Shown here piece after piece: positions 7,654-14,679 of a stretch of DNA of 64,000 nt. A program made the position numbers and the translations under genes. A model generated the notes under the pieces. It was not told the DNA's origin. It was given only the letters and a program-made list of their open reading frames with translations, and made no database searches. This stretch comes from Deltaproteobacteria bacterium (GTDB lineage Bacteria; Desulfobacterota; GWC2-55-46; DRQE01): the NCBI GenBank assembly GCA_015492245.1, contig WGFM01000002.1:124001-188000 (forward strand), in the 5' to 3' direction. Each line of letters opens with the position of its first letter. Within the stretch, counting starts at the first letter, position 1.

Positions 7654-7724
7654 GTTTTGGCTCCCTCCCCTTATTGATGAACCATAAATATTATAGCATA
7701 ATTATATATTAAAGACATGAAAAT

Positions 7725-7826
7725 ATATCACATCCATCCTATATGGGCAAGCATTCCACCTGACTGGAAGGTGGTTGGTTTTTCTACCGGATATCACATC
7801 CATCCTATATGGGCAAGCATTCCACC
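7725..7826. repeat. Two identical 36-bp direct repeats separated by 30 bp
   Basis: The copies at 7725-7760 and 7791-7826 are identical: ATATCACATCCATCC then TATATGGGCAAGC then ATTCCACC. The 30-base sequence between them is unrelated. The repeat/spacer sizes are CRISPR-like and the flank on the low-coordinate side is very AT-rich. However, there are only two copies, no cas genes nearby and no typical GAAAC-like repeat end. A 66-bp tandem duplication is equally possible. CCACCT/AGGTGG across the first repeat edge could form a small hairpin. Confidence 0.7.
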
Positions 7827-8044
7827 CCTTTTCTCCTATCCCCTCGTCTTTACTTCACTTTTCGGCAGAAATTGTTCTACCCTTGAGGTTAATTGTCAAC
7901 GGCTGAAGCACAGCCAGAAGCCTTTTTTTGTATAAGCAGGATGCTCGCCCGTATAGAGGCTGTGAAATCAAAGTATCCGAAACCGTCGCCATAGACTCTA
8001 ATAACGCCTTCGGGGGACTTATTAGTGGCAGTCTGGGGACAAAG

Positions 8045-8072
8045 ATCTGGCGGAGCCGACGGGACTCGAACC
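8045..8072. repeat. att direct repeat, proximal copy within tRNA-Asp
   Basis: Identical to 5755-5782 and part of the intact tRNA-Asp gene 3' end. Together they mark the recombination core of the element. Confidence 0.85.
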
Positions 8073-8124
8073 CGCGCCCTCCGGCGTGACAGGCCGGCGT
8101 TATAACCAACTTAACTACGGCTCC
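8048..8124 (-). tRNA. tRNA-Asp (anticodon GUC)
   Basis: Read on the minus strand, it is a 77-nt cloverleaf starting GGAGCCG and ending CGGCTCCG plus encoded CCA. The anticodon stem-loop is CCGGC-CTGTCAC-GCCGG, anticodon GTC. The T-arm contains GGTTCGAGTCC. The gene is intact and its 3' end is the attachment site of the adjacent element. It is 23 bases downstream of tRNA-Val in the same transcription unit. Confidence 0.97.
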
Positions 8125-8147
8125 GCTCCTTCGAAATCTTGTAAAGC

Positions 8148-8223
8148 TGGTAGGCGGAACAGGGCTCGAACCTGTGACCTCAGCCTTGTAAGGGCTGCGC
8201 TCTACCATCTGAGCTATCCGCCC
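8148..8223 (-). tRNA. tRNA-Val (anticodon UAC)
   Basis: Minus-strand 76-nt cloverleaf from GGGCGGATAGCTC to TCCGCCTA plus encoded CCA. The anticodon stem-loop is CAGCC-CTTACAA-GGCTG, anticodon TAC. The T-arm contains GGTTCGAGCCC. It is the first gene of a tRNA-Val/tRNA-Asp pair. Confidence 0.97.
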
Positions 8224-8226
8224 GTC

Positions 8227-8263
8227 ATTATATCTAATTAACAACTTTCCATTTGATTGTCAA
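8227..8263 (-). promoter_or_regulatory. Putative promoter of the tRNA-Val/tRNA-Asp pair
   Basis: On the minus strand TTGACA lies at 8258-8263 with TTAATT (8236-8241) 16 bases further on. A TATAAT (8227-8232) sits only three bases before the tRNA, which is too close to be its own -10 unless the start is internal. TTGACA-N16-TTAATT is the more plausible pair. Confidence 0.5.
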
Positions 8264-8322
8264 GCTCTTTCGTGTAATCCCGAGAAGGCCTCCAAAAAAT
8301 ACCTCCATGGGCAACTAAACTG

Positions 8323-8353
8323 TTGACCCCTGATGCAAAATGGTCTATATAAT
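8323..8353 (+). promoter_or_regulatory. Upstream sigma70-type promoter of the mdh operon
   Basis: TTGACC (8323-8328) and TATAAT (8348-8353) are 19 bases apart; TATATA at 8346-8351 would give a 17-base spacer. It lies about 90 bases before the mdh start codon. Confidence 0.6.
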
Positions 8354-8376
8354 GTGGGTATTTCTGGAAAATCTGC

Positions 8377-8410
8377 TTGACAGGAGAGGGATTTTTTGTA
8401 TACAGTATAC
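8377..8410 (+). promoter_or_regulatory. Downstream promoter of the mdh operon with GTATAC palindrome
   Basis: A consensus TTGACA (8377-8382) precedes TATACA (8399-8404) with a 16-base spacer. The -10 is embedded in GTATACAGTATAC (8398-8410), a 13-bp inverted repeat that could be an operator. A start near 8411 would leave a leader of about 30 bases containing the AAAGGAGG ribosome binding site of mdh. Confidence 0.6.
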
Positions 8411-8441
8411 ATTAAGCTTTTGCCCTGAAAGGAGGCTCAAA

Positions 8442-9371
8442 TTGGCACGAAAGAAGATAACCATCGTTGGGGCAGGTCATGTGGGGGCTCATGCAGCCCT
8501 GTGGATGGGGATCAAAGAGCTTGGAGATATTGTGCTGGTGGACATAGTGGAGGGGATGCCGGCAGGCAAGGCGCTCGATATAAAGGAGGCCTCACCCATA
8601 GAGGGGTTCGACAGCATGATCACTGGCACCAATGACTACAGGGACACCGAGGGCTCGGACCTTGTTGTAATAACCGCAGGGCTTGCAAGAAAGCCAGGGA
8701 TGAGCCGAAGTGATCTTATAGACAAAAACTCTGGCATCGTGAAGGCCGTTGTTGAGAATGTGGTAAAATACTCCCCCGATGCCCACCTTATGGTGGTTAC
8801 CAACCCTCTGGATGTAATGGTGCATGTGGCATGGAAGGTAAGTGGCCTGCCACCACACAGGGTGGTGGGCATGGCAGGTGCGCTGGATAGTGCGAGGCTC
8901 AGGGCCTTCATATCCATGGAGCTGGGGGTATCTGTGGAAGATGTGCAGGCGATGGTCATAGGGGGGCATGCCGATGAGATGGTGCCGCTGAAGAGATACA
9001 CCACAGTAAGTGGTATTCCCGTAGAACAACTCATGACAGAAGAGGCCATCCAGAGAGTTATGGATAGAACCCGCAGGGCAGGTGGAGAGATAGTGAGTCT
9101 ACTTAAGACAGGCAGCGCCTATTATGCCCCATCTGCGGCGGTGGCAGAGATGGCAGAAAGCATCCTTAAAGACAAGAAACGCATAATACCCTGTGCAGCC
9201 TGGTGCGATGGCAGGTACGGCCTCGATGGTGTGTTCGTGGGAGTGCCCGTAAGGCTCGGTGCAGGCGGAGTGGAGGATATTGTGGAGATAGAACTCGACA
9301 CCGAAGAGAGGGCTGCCTTCGATAACTCGGTCAGGGCCATAAAGGGGCTTGTGGCAGAACTTGTTCTCTAA
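8442..9371 (+). CDS. mdh: NAD-dependent malate dehydrogenase
   Basis: A protein of 309 residues from TTG at 8442, which has AAAGGAGG eight bases upstream; a longer in-frame start at 8340 would run through both promoters and is rejected. The NAD-binding motif is TIVGAGHVGAHAAL. The substrate loop ARKPGMSR has the arginine that selects malate over lactate. VTNPLDVM and the catalytic GGHADEMVPL are present. It interconverts oxaloacetate and malate. Length and motifs match the LDH-like MDH family. It is the first gene of a long run that continues with fumarase, fumarate reductase, succinyl-CoA synthetase and 2-oxoglutarate:ferredoxin oxidoreductase, so it probably works in the reductive direction. 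Confidence 0.93.
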   Translation: MARKKITIVGAGHVGAHAALWMGIKELGDIVLVDIVEGMPAGKALDIKEASPIEGFDSMITGTNDYRDTEGSDLVVITAGLARKPGMSRSDLIDKNSGIVKAVVENVVKYSPDAHLMVVTNPLDVMVHVAWKVSGLPPHRVVGMAGALDSARLRAFISMELGVSVEDVQAMVIGGHADEMVPLKRYTTVSGIPVEQLMTEEAIQRVMDRTRRAGGEIVSLLKTGSAYYAPSAAVAEMAESILKDKKRIIPCAAWCDGRYGLDGVFVGVPVRLGAGGVEDIVEIELDTEERAAFDNSVRAIKGLVAELVL

Positions 9372-9388
9372 GGGAGGCCAGAGAGGGG

Positions 9389-10225
9389 TTGAGAGAGGTA
9401 TCGGTAGACAGGATAAGGGAAGAGGTGAAGAGGCTCTGCATAGAAGGTGCATATATACTCGAAGAGGATGTGCAGAGCGCCCTCAAGAGTGCCTTTGAGA
9501 GAGAGGTCTCTCCCATGGGCAGGGAGGTCCTCACCCAGATAATAAAGAACTACGAAATAGCCCTCGATGGTGTGCTGCCCATGTGCCAGGATACAGGCAT
9601 CGCAGTGGTATTTGTAGAGGTTGGCAGAGATGTAAGGCTCGATGGCTCGCTGGAGGATGCCATAAACCAGGGTGTAAGAGAGGGCTACGGTGAAGGATAC
9701 CTTAGAAAGTCTGTCTGCCATCCGCTTACACGCCAGAACACAGGGGACAACACCCCTGCGGTGATACACACTCGTATTACAGAGGGCGACAGGGTGAAGA
9801 TAAAGGTGGCCCTCAAGGGGGCCGGAAGCGAGAACAAAAGTAGCCTTAAGATGCTCAACCCCACGGCAGGGGTTGAGGCCATAAAAGAGTTTGTTACAGA
9901 CACTGTAAGGGAGGCAGGTGGAAGTGTTTGTCCACCCATAGTGGTCGGTGTGGGCATCGGTGGGGATTTTGAGAAATCTGCAATACTATCCAAAGAGGCA
10001 ATACTAAGACCCATCGGCAGGCCGCACCAGGATGAAACAATCGCAGGACTTGAGGAAGAACTTCTCGAGGAGGTAAACAAACTTGGGATAGGCCCCATGG
10101 GGTTCGGAGGCACTGTAACCGCACTTGCGGTGCATATAGAGGTGTATCCCTGTCATATAGCAAGCCTCCCGGTCTCGGTTAACATCCAGTGCCATGCAGA
10201 CAGGCACAAAGAAGTGGTGATTTAA
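9389..10225 (+). CDS. fumA: Fumarate hydratase class I, alpha subunit
   Basis: A 278-residue protein starting at TTG 9389. Motifs of the [4Fe-4S] fumarase/tartrate-dehydratase alpha subunit are PMCQDTGIAVVF, NTGDNTPAVIHTRI, GSENKSSLKMLNP and SVCPPIVVGVGIGGDFE, and the C-terminus has VYPCHIASLPVSVN. The cysteines in PMCQDTG, SVCPP and VYPCH are candidate cluster ligands. It acts with the beta subunit in the next gene to interconvert malate and fumarate. Two-subunit class I fumarases are oxygen-sensitive and common in strict anaerobes. It lies 17 bases after mdh. Confidence 0.92.
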   Translation: MREVSVDRIREEVKRLCIEGAYILEEDVQSALKSAFEREVSPMGREVLTQIIKNYEIALDGVLPMCQDTGIAVVFVEVGRDVRLDGSLEDAINQGVREGYGEGYLRKSVCHPLTRQNTGDNTPAVIHTRITEGDRVKIKVALKGAGSENKSSLKMLNPTAGVEAIKEFVTDTVREAGGSVCPPIVVGVGIGGDFEKSAILSKEAILRPIGRPHQDETIAGLEEELLEEVNKLGIGPMGFGGTVTALAVHIEVYPCHIASLPVSVNIQCHADRHKEVVI

Positions 10226-10323
10226 AAGGCTGTTTGAATATCCAAACAGGGAAGTTCTTGCAACACATGAGGGGGAGCTTCCGCAGGGTGGACTATCCCC
10301 GAAAGAAAGGCTCGTTAGGGATA

Positions 10324-10878
10324 ATGGCTTTTAGAAAGATAACACCACCGCTTACAGATGAGGTTGTAGAAGGCCTCAGGGCAGGCGATAAGGTGCTCAT
10401 CACCGGCACGCTTTATGCCGCGAGAGACCAGGCACACAAGCGGATGAGCGAGCTTCTCGAAAGGGGCGAGCCACTTCCGTTTGACATAGAGGGACAGATT
10501 GTATACTATGTTGGACCCACCCCACCAAGGGAGGGGATGGTCATAGGCTCTGCAGGGCCCACAACGAGCTCAAGGATGGATGAGTTCACACCAGCGCTTC
10601 TCGATGCAGGGCTCAAGGCAACCATAGGGAAGGGTGCCCGCTCGGACGAGGTTAAGGAGGCGCTTGAGAGGTTCAGGGCCGTTTACTTTGTCTCTGTCGG
10701 TGGGGCAGGGGCACTTCTTTCAAAGAGGATAAAGAAGGCAGAGGTTGTTGCATATCCAGAGCTTGGCACAGAGGCAATAAGAAGGCTCGAGGTGGAAGAG
10801 TTTCCAGTTATAGTTGCCTACGATATGTACGGTGGAGACCTCTTCAAAGAAGGTGTGGAAAAATACAGAAGGGTGTAA
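10324..10878 (+). CDS. fumB: Fumarate hydratase class I, beta subunit
   Basis: The chosen start, ATG 10324, gives 184 residues and matches the usual beta-subunit beginning (ITPPLTDEVVEGLRAGDKV). An in-frame ATG at 10267 would add 19 residues that do not resemble the family. Motifs are ARDQAHKRM, GPTPPREGMVIGSAGPTTS, RMDEFTP and GKGARS. It completes the heterodimeric fumarase with the preceding gene. The 98-base gap before it contains a perfect 7-bp hairpin, CTGTTTG/CAAACAG (10230-10249), which could influence processing or relative expression. Confidence 0.92.
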   Translation: MAFRKITPPLTDEVVEGLRAGDKVLITGTLYAARDQAHKRMSELLERGEPLPFDIEGQIVYYVGPTPPREGMVIGSAGPTTSSRMDEFTPALLDAGLKATIGKGARSDEVKEALERFRAVYFVSVGGAGALLSKRIKKAEVVAYPELGTEAIRRLEVEEFPVIVAYDMYGGDLFKEGVEKYRRV

Positions 10879-10884
10879 GGGACG

Positions 10885-11292
10885 ATGAAGATAAAGATAG
10901 AGAACAGGGCACTTAAAAGCGAGGAGCTGAAACACCTCGAAAGAATCACCGGAGAGGTGCCGGCAAGGTGCTACCAGTGTGGCAACTGTTCGGCAGGCTG
11001 TCCGCTCTCTTACATGATGGACTATCCGCCATCGCAGATGATAAGGCTCCTTCAGCTGGGTAGAATAGAGGAGGCAAAGAGGGCAGAGTCTGTATGGCTG
11101 TGTGTAAGCTGTATGCAGTGTTATGCAAGGTGTCCAAAGGATGTCAGTGCTGGTACCCTTTTTGAAGGGCTCAGGCATCTGGCACTCAGGGAAGGAAAGG
11201 ATTACAGGAAGATCAAGGAGCTCGACATGCCCTTCCTCAAGGGTGCCCCCCAGCAGGCACTTGTATGCGGGTTCAGAAAGTTTGTAAGCTGA
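10885..11292 (+). CDS. hdrC: Heterodisulfide reductase-like iron-sulfur subunit HdrC
   Basis: A 135-residue soluble protein with two ferredoxin-type cluster motifs, CYQCGNCSAGCP (about residues 29-40) and CVSCMQCYARCP (about 73-84), separated by a short helical spacer, the layout of HdrC. It has no membrane segment. HdrC relays electrons between HdrA and the HdrB active site. It begins six bases after fumB, showing that the Hdr block belongs to the TCA operon. In non-methanogens the HdrABC substrate is not heterodisulfide; DsrC-like proteins or other thiols have been proposed. Confidence 0.88.
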   Translation: MKIKIENRALKSEELKHLERITGEVPARCYQCGNCSAGCPLSYMMDYPPSQMIRLLQLGRIEEAKRAESVWLCVSCMQCYARCPKDVSAGTLFEGLRHLALREGKDYRKIKELDMPFLKGAPQQALVCGFRKFVS

Positions 11293-11301
11293 GGTTCTGT
11301 G

Positions 11302-11341
11302 GGGGTGTTTTTGTGCCCCTGGTGGTGCCAGTAACCTGGCA
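11302..11341 (+). other. Two tandem hairpins in the hdrC-hdrB gap
   Basis: GGGG (11302-11305) can pair with CCCC (11316-11319), and TGCCAG (11326-11331) pairs perfectly with CTGGCA (11336-11341) around TAAC. The 81-base gap is the second longest in the operon. There is no T-run, so mRNA processing or stability is more likely than termination. Confidence 0.4.
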
Positions 11342-11373
11342 GCAGTCAAAACAGATACAGAGGTTCGGCCAGT

Positions 11374-12255
11374 ATGAAGATACCCTACTACCCTGGATGC
11401 ACATTGAATACCGTTGCAAAGGGGTTTGACCTTTCGGCAAGAGAGAGCGCACGCACCCTCGGGTTCGAACTTGCAGAGCTCGAGCAGTGGAGCTGTTGTG
11501 GGGCAAGTTTTCCCCTTACCCCTGACAACATAATAGGGCTTACCTCGCCCGCAAAGGTCCTTATTGATGCGGCAAAGATGGACCCGGTGGTTACCACACT
11601 GTGCAGTGTCTGTTACAATGTGCTCAAAAGAACCGCCGAGACACTTGCAGAGGATACAGAACGGCAGAAGGTGGTGGAAGACTTCATAGAGGAAAGATAC
11701 AACCCCTCGATAGAGGTGCTCCACTTTGTGGAGATATTGAGAGACAGGATAGGCTTCGAGAAGGTAAAGGAGAAGGTCAAAAGACCACTGGGTGGTATAA
11801 AGGCAGCTTCCTACTATGGCTGCATGCTCTTAAGGCCCTTCAAGACGATGGGTATAGACAGGGCCGAGGCACCCACCGTAATGGAAGAGCTCCTCGAGGC
11901 CCTGGGGCTTGAGCCTGTGGAGTTTCCAAAAAAGATCGAGTGCTGTGGCGCACATCTTGCCATGACAAGAGAGGATGTGGTGGCAAAGCTCTCGGGCGAT
12001 GTTATAGAGAGTGCCACAGGATGTGGAGCAGAGCTTGTTGTTACAAGCTGTCCCCTCTGCCAGTACAACCTCGAAGAGGCACAGAGCCGTGCAATCGAAG
12101 AAAGAAGAGACTGGAAGACCGTGCCCATAGTGTATTTCACACAGCTTCTGGGCTATGCCATGGGGCAGACCGAAGGGGTGGCATGTTTTGATAAGAACAG
12201 GTGGGATGCAAGAGAGTTGTTTAAAGAGAAGGGGGTGGGCTCATGCCAAGGATAG
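11374..12255 (+). CDS. hdrB: Heterodisulfide reductase-like subunit HdrB (CCG domains)
   Basis: A 293-residue protein with two CCG domains. The first has YYPGCTLN, SCCGASF and CSVCYN; the second has YYGCML, ECCGAHLAM and CPLCQYN. In methanogen HdrB these cysteines hold two noncubane [4Fe-4S] clusters that reduce the disulfide. The start ATG 11374 has GAGG upstream at an acceptable distance. The end overlaps hdrA by 13 bases. With hdrC, hdrA and flxDCBA it forms a complete Hdr-Flx set. The actual electron acceptor in this organism is unknown. Confidence 0.88.
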   Translation: MKIPYYPGCTLNTVAKGFDLSARESARTLGFELAELEQWSCCGASFPLTPDNIIGLTSPAKVLIDAAKMDPVVTTLCSVCYNVLKRTAETLAEDTERQKVVEDFIEERYNPSIEVLHFVEILRDRIGFEKVKEKVKRPLGGIKAASYYGCMLLRPFKTMGIDRAEAPTVMEELLEALGLEPVEFPKKIECCGAHLAMTREDVVAKLSGDVIESATGCGAELVVTSCPLCQYNLEEAQSRAIEERRDWKTVPIVYFTQLLGYAMGQTEGVACFDKNRWDARELFKEKGVGSCQG

Positions 12256-14216
12256 GGGTATTCGTCTGCCAGTGTGGTAACAACATAGAGAGCACCGTGG
12301 ACACAAGGAAGGTAGCCGAGGAGATGAAGGACCTGCCAGGGGTGGTATTCACCTGTAGTTACAAGTTCATGTGCTCCTCCCCGGGCCAGGAGATGCTCAA
12401 GGAGATGATAAAGAAACACGACCTCGATGGTGTGGTGGTCTCTGCCTGCTCCCCCCACATGCACGAGGCGACCTTCAGAAAGGCCTGCGAGAAGGCAGGC
12501 CTCAATCCCTACCGCTGTGAGATAACCAACATAAGAGAGCAGTGCAGCTGGGTGCATCCAGACAAGACCAAAAAGACGGGCACCCTTAAGAGTATGGACC
12601 TCACGAGGATGACCATAGAGAGGCTAAAGAGAAACCGTCCCCTCAAGACCATAAGCATGTCGGTAACCCGAAGGGCACTGGTCATCGGCGGAGGTATTGC
12701 AGGCATACAGGCTGCCCTCGATATGGCAGAGGGTGGCATAGAGGTAATCCTTGTGGAAAAAGAGCCCTCCATAGGGGGCAACATGGCACGCCTTTCAGAG
12801 ACATTCCCCACCATGGATTGCTCCCAGTGTATCCTTACGCCGAAGATGGTGGAGGCAGAACTCAACGAGAACATAAAGCTCTATACCTATTCAGAGGTGG
12901 AAAAGGTTGATGGCTACATAGGTAACTTCACCGTAACCATAAGAAAGAAGGCACGCTATGTAAAGGAAGAACTCTGCACAGGGTGTGGAGAGTGCTGGGA
13001 GAAGTGTCCCTACAAGGCTGAAAGCGAGTTCGAGATGGAGCTGAAGGAAAGAAAGGTCATATACACCCCCTTCCCGCAGAGTGTGCCCAACATACCAGTC
13101 ATAGATGCACCTGACTGTGTGATGATACAGAAGGGCAAGTGCGGTGTGTGTGCAAAGGTCTGCGGGCCAAAGGCGATAGACTTTGAGCAGAAAGACGAGT
13201 TCATAGAGGAGAAGATTGGTGCCATAGTGGTTGCAACAGGCTATGAGCTCATGCCCAACGAGAGGTTCGGTGAATACGGCTATGGAAAGATAAAGGATGT
13301 TATAAGCGGGCTTCAGTTCGAAAGGCTTGCCTCGTCATCGGGCCCAACAGGGGGTAGAATTGTAAGACCCTCTGACGGGAAGGAGCCGGAAACAGTGGTC
13401 TTCATACAGTGTGTGGGCTCCAGGGATGAGAAGAAGGGGGTTGCCTATTGCTCAAAGGTATGCTGTATGTACACGGCAAAACACACCATGCTTTACAAAC
13501 ACAAGGTGCACCATGGACAGGCCTATGTGTTCTACATGGACATAAGGTCTGGTGGAAAACGCTATGAGGAGTTTGTAAGAAGGGCCATAGAGCACGATGG
13601 GGCCATGTATCTGAGGGGAAGGGTATCGAGGGTATACGAGAAAGACGGCAAGGTCATCGTGCAGGGTGCAGACACCCTGAGTGGCACCCAGGTGGAGATA
13701 GAGGCAGACATGGTGGTTCTCGCAACAGCAATGGTGCCAAGGGGTAGTGCGGTGGAGCTTGCCCAGAGACTCGGGATAGGCTACGACAAATACGGGTTCT
13801 ACAACGAGTATCACCCGAAATTGAGACCCGTTGAGACCGTCAACGCAGGTATCTACCTTGCAGGCACATGTATAGGACCCATGGATATACCCGACTCTGT
13901 GAGCATGGGCAGTGCTGCGGCAAGCAAGGTGCTCTCGCTCTTTGCAAAGGAAAAACTTGCAAGAGAGCCAATAGTGGCGCATGTGGACACCCCTGTGTGC
14001 AATGCCTGCTGGGATTGTCTTACCGCATGCCCCTACAAGGCCATAGAGAAAGAGGGCATCAGAGACCGGGAGGGCAACATAGTTCGCTGGCATGCAAAGG
14101 TGAACGAGGGTGTGTGCCAGGGATGTGGCGTGTGTGTTGCAGCCTGCAGGAGTAAATGCATCGACCTTGCAGGCTACCGCGACGAAGAGGTGTTTGCGGC
14201 AATAAATGCCTTTTAG
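12243..14216 (+). CDS. hdrA: Heterodisulfide reductase-like flavoprotein HdrA
   Basis: A 657-residue protein. The N-terminal HdrA-specific segment (GVFVCQCGNNIESTVD, then CSYKFMCSSPGQ) is followed by a Rossmann FAD motif VIGGGIAGIQAALDMA at about residue 145. Internal cluster motifs CTGCGECWEKCP and CGVCAKVCGP come next, and the C-terminal double cluster domain has CNACWDCLTACPYKA and CQGCGVCVAACRSKC. HdrA is the flavin-based electron-bifurcating subunit in HdrABC complexes. It is flanked by hdrB and the MvhD/FlxD gene, which links it to the electron-input module. Length is close to methanogen HdrA. Confidence 0.92.
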   Translation: MPRIGVFVCQCGNNIESTVDTRKVAEEMKDLPGVVFTCSYKFMCSSPGQEMLKEMIKKHDLDGVVVSACSPHMHEATFRKACEKAGLNPYRCEITNIREQCSWVHPDKTKKTGTLKSMDLTRMTIERLKRNRPLKTISMSVTRRALVIGGGIAGIQAALDMAEGGIEVILVEKEPSIGGNMARLSETFPTMDCSQCILTPKMVEAELNENIKLYTYSEVEKVDGYIGNFTVTIRKKARYVKEELCTGCGECWEKCPYKAESEFEMELKERKVIYTPFPQSVPNIPVIDAPDCVMIQKGKCGVCAKVCGPKAIDFEQKDEFIEEKIGAIVVATGYELMPNERFGEYGYGKIKDVISGLQFERLASSSGPTGGRIVRPSDGKEPETVVFIQCVGSRDEKKGVAYCSKVCCMYTAKHTMLYKHKVHHGQAYVFYMDIRSGGKRYEEFVRRAIEHDGAMYLRGRVSRVYEKDGKVIVQGADTLSGTQVEIEADMVVLATAMVPRGSAVELAQRLGIGYDKYGFYNEYHPKLRPVETVNAGIYLAGTCIGPMDIPDSVSMGSAAASKVLSLFAKEKLAREPIVAHVDTPVCNACWDCLTACPYKAIEKEGIRDREGNIVRWHAKVNEGVCQGCGVCVAACRSKCIDLAGYRDEEVFAAINAF

Positions 14217-14236
14217 GCGTGGAGGGGTTAAGGAGT

Positions 14237-14677
14237 ATGGAAGATAAGAAGACAGAAGAGGGCTGGGAACCAAAGATAATGGCGTTCGTCTGTAACTGGT
14301 GCACCTATGCAGGGGCAGACCTTGCAGGCACAAGCCGTATGCACTACAGCCCCAATGTGAGGATCGTCAAGCTGCCGTGCACGGGAAGAATCGACCCGCT
14401 CTTTGTAATAAAGGCCTTCGAGAACGGTGCAGATGGTGTGCTCGTTTCAGGATGTCATCCCGGCGACTGCCACTACACCTCTGGCAACTACCATGCAAGA
14501 AGGCGCTGGATAGTCTTCAAAAGTCTCATGGACTTTGTGGGGATACACCCGGGAAGGCTTCACTTCTCATGGGTATCTGCGTCAGAGGCGATAAAGTGGG
14601 TAGACCTTATAGACAGGATTACAGAGGAGATAAAGAAACTGGGACCTTTCATGGAATACAGGGGGCTCAAGAAGTAG
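14237..14677 (+). CDS. flxD: MvhD/FlxD-like iron-sulfur electron-transfer protein
   Basis: A 146-residue protein from ATG 14237, which has GGAGGGG and AGGAG upstream. It begins PKIMAFVCNWCTYAGADLAG and contains VKLPCTGRIDP and VSGCHPGDCHY, the conserved cysteine pattern of the methyl-viologen hydrogenase delta subunit, which binds a [2Fe-2S] cluster. In methanogens MvhD connects a hydrogenase to HdrA; in sulfate reducers the homologue FlxD connects the NADH-oxidising FlxABC to HdrABC. No hydrogenase is encoded here and FlxC-, FlxB- and FlxA-like genes follow, so NADH is the likely electron donor. Confidence 0.9.
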   Translation: MEDKKTEEGWEPKIMAFVCNWCTYAGADLAGTSRMHYSPNVRIVKLPCTGRIDPLFVIKAFENGADGVLVSGCHPGDCHYTSGNYHARRRWIVFKSLMDFVGIHPGRLHFSWVSASEAIKWVDLIDRITEEIKKLGPFMEYRGLKK

Positions 14678-14679
14678 CG

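Larger units (their letters stand above)
5755..8072. mobile_element. Remnant of an integrative element inserted at tRNA-Asp
   Basis: The region is bounded by a 28-bp direct repeat of the tRNA-Asp 3' end (5755-5782 and 8045-8072). It contains a broken tyrosine recombinase next to the distal repeat, a hicBA toxin-antitoxin pair and a pair of 36-bp repeats. Integration into a tRNA 3' end, leaving the tRNA gene intact at one side and a 3' fragment at the other, is the classic pattern for tyrosine-recombinase elements. At about 2.3 kb with a dead integrase it is best read as a deletion relic. Bases 7827-8044 hold no gene that I can support. Confidence 0.8.

Noticed and set aside
7901-7929. Plus-strand terminator GGCTG/CAGCC followed by seven T
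   Set aside because: No plus-strand gene lies upstream that it could serve and the T-run is seven bases away from the short stem. It may be a leftover of the element.
7717-7935. 72-codon ORF containing the repeated peptide YHIHPIWASIPP
   Set aside because: The frame exists because the 66-bp period is a multiple of three; there is no good ribosome binding site and the composition is not protein-like. The DNA repeat is reported instead.
8340-8441. 34-codon N-terminal extension of malate dehydrogenase
   Set aside because: The extension spans both promoters, is not found in the family, and TTG at 8442 has a perfect ribosome binding site.
10720-11724. Minus-strand open frame of 334 codons
   Set aside because: It lies antisense to fumB, hdrC and hdrB, whose motifs are unambiguous. 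Its product has no family features, and its cysteine/histidine-rich composition is what antisense reading of these genes gives.
13452-14333. Minus-strand open frame of 293 codons
   Set aside because: Antisense to the C-terminal half of hdrA and to flxD; no recognisable protein features or start signals.
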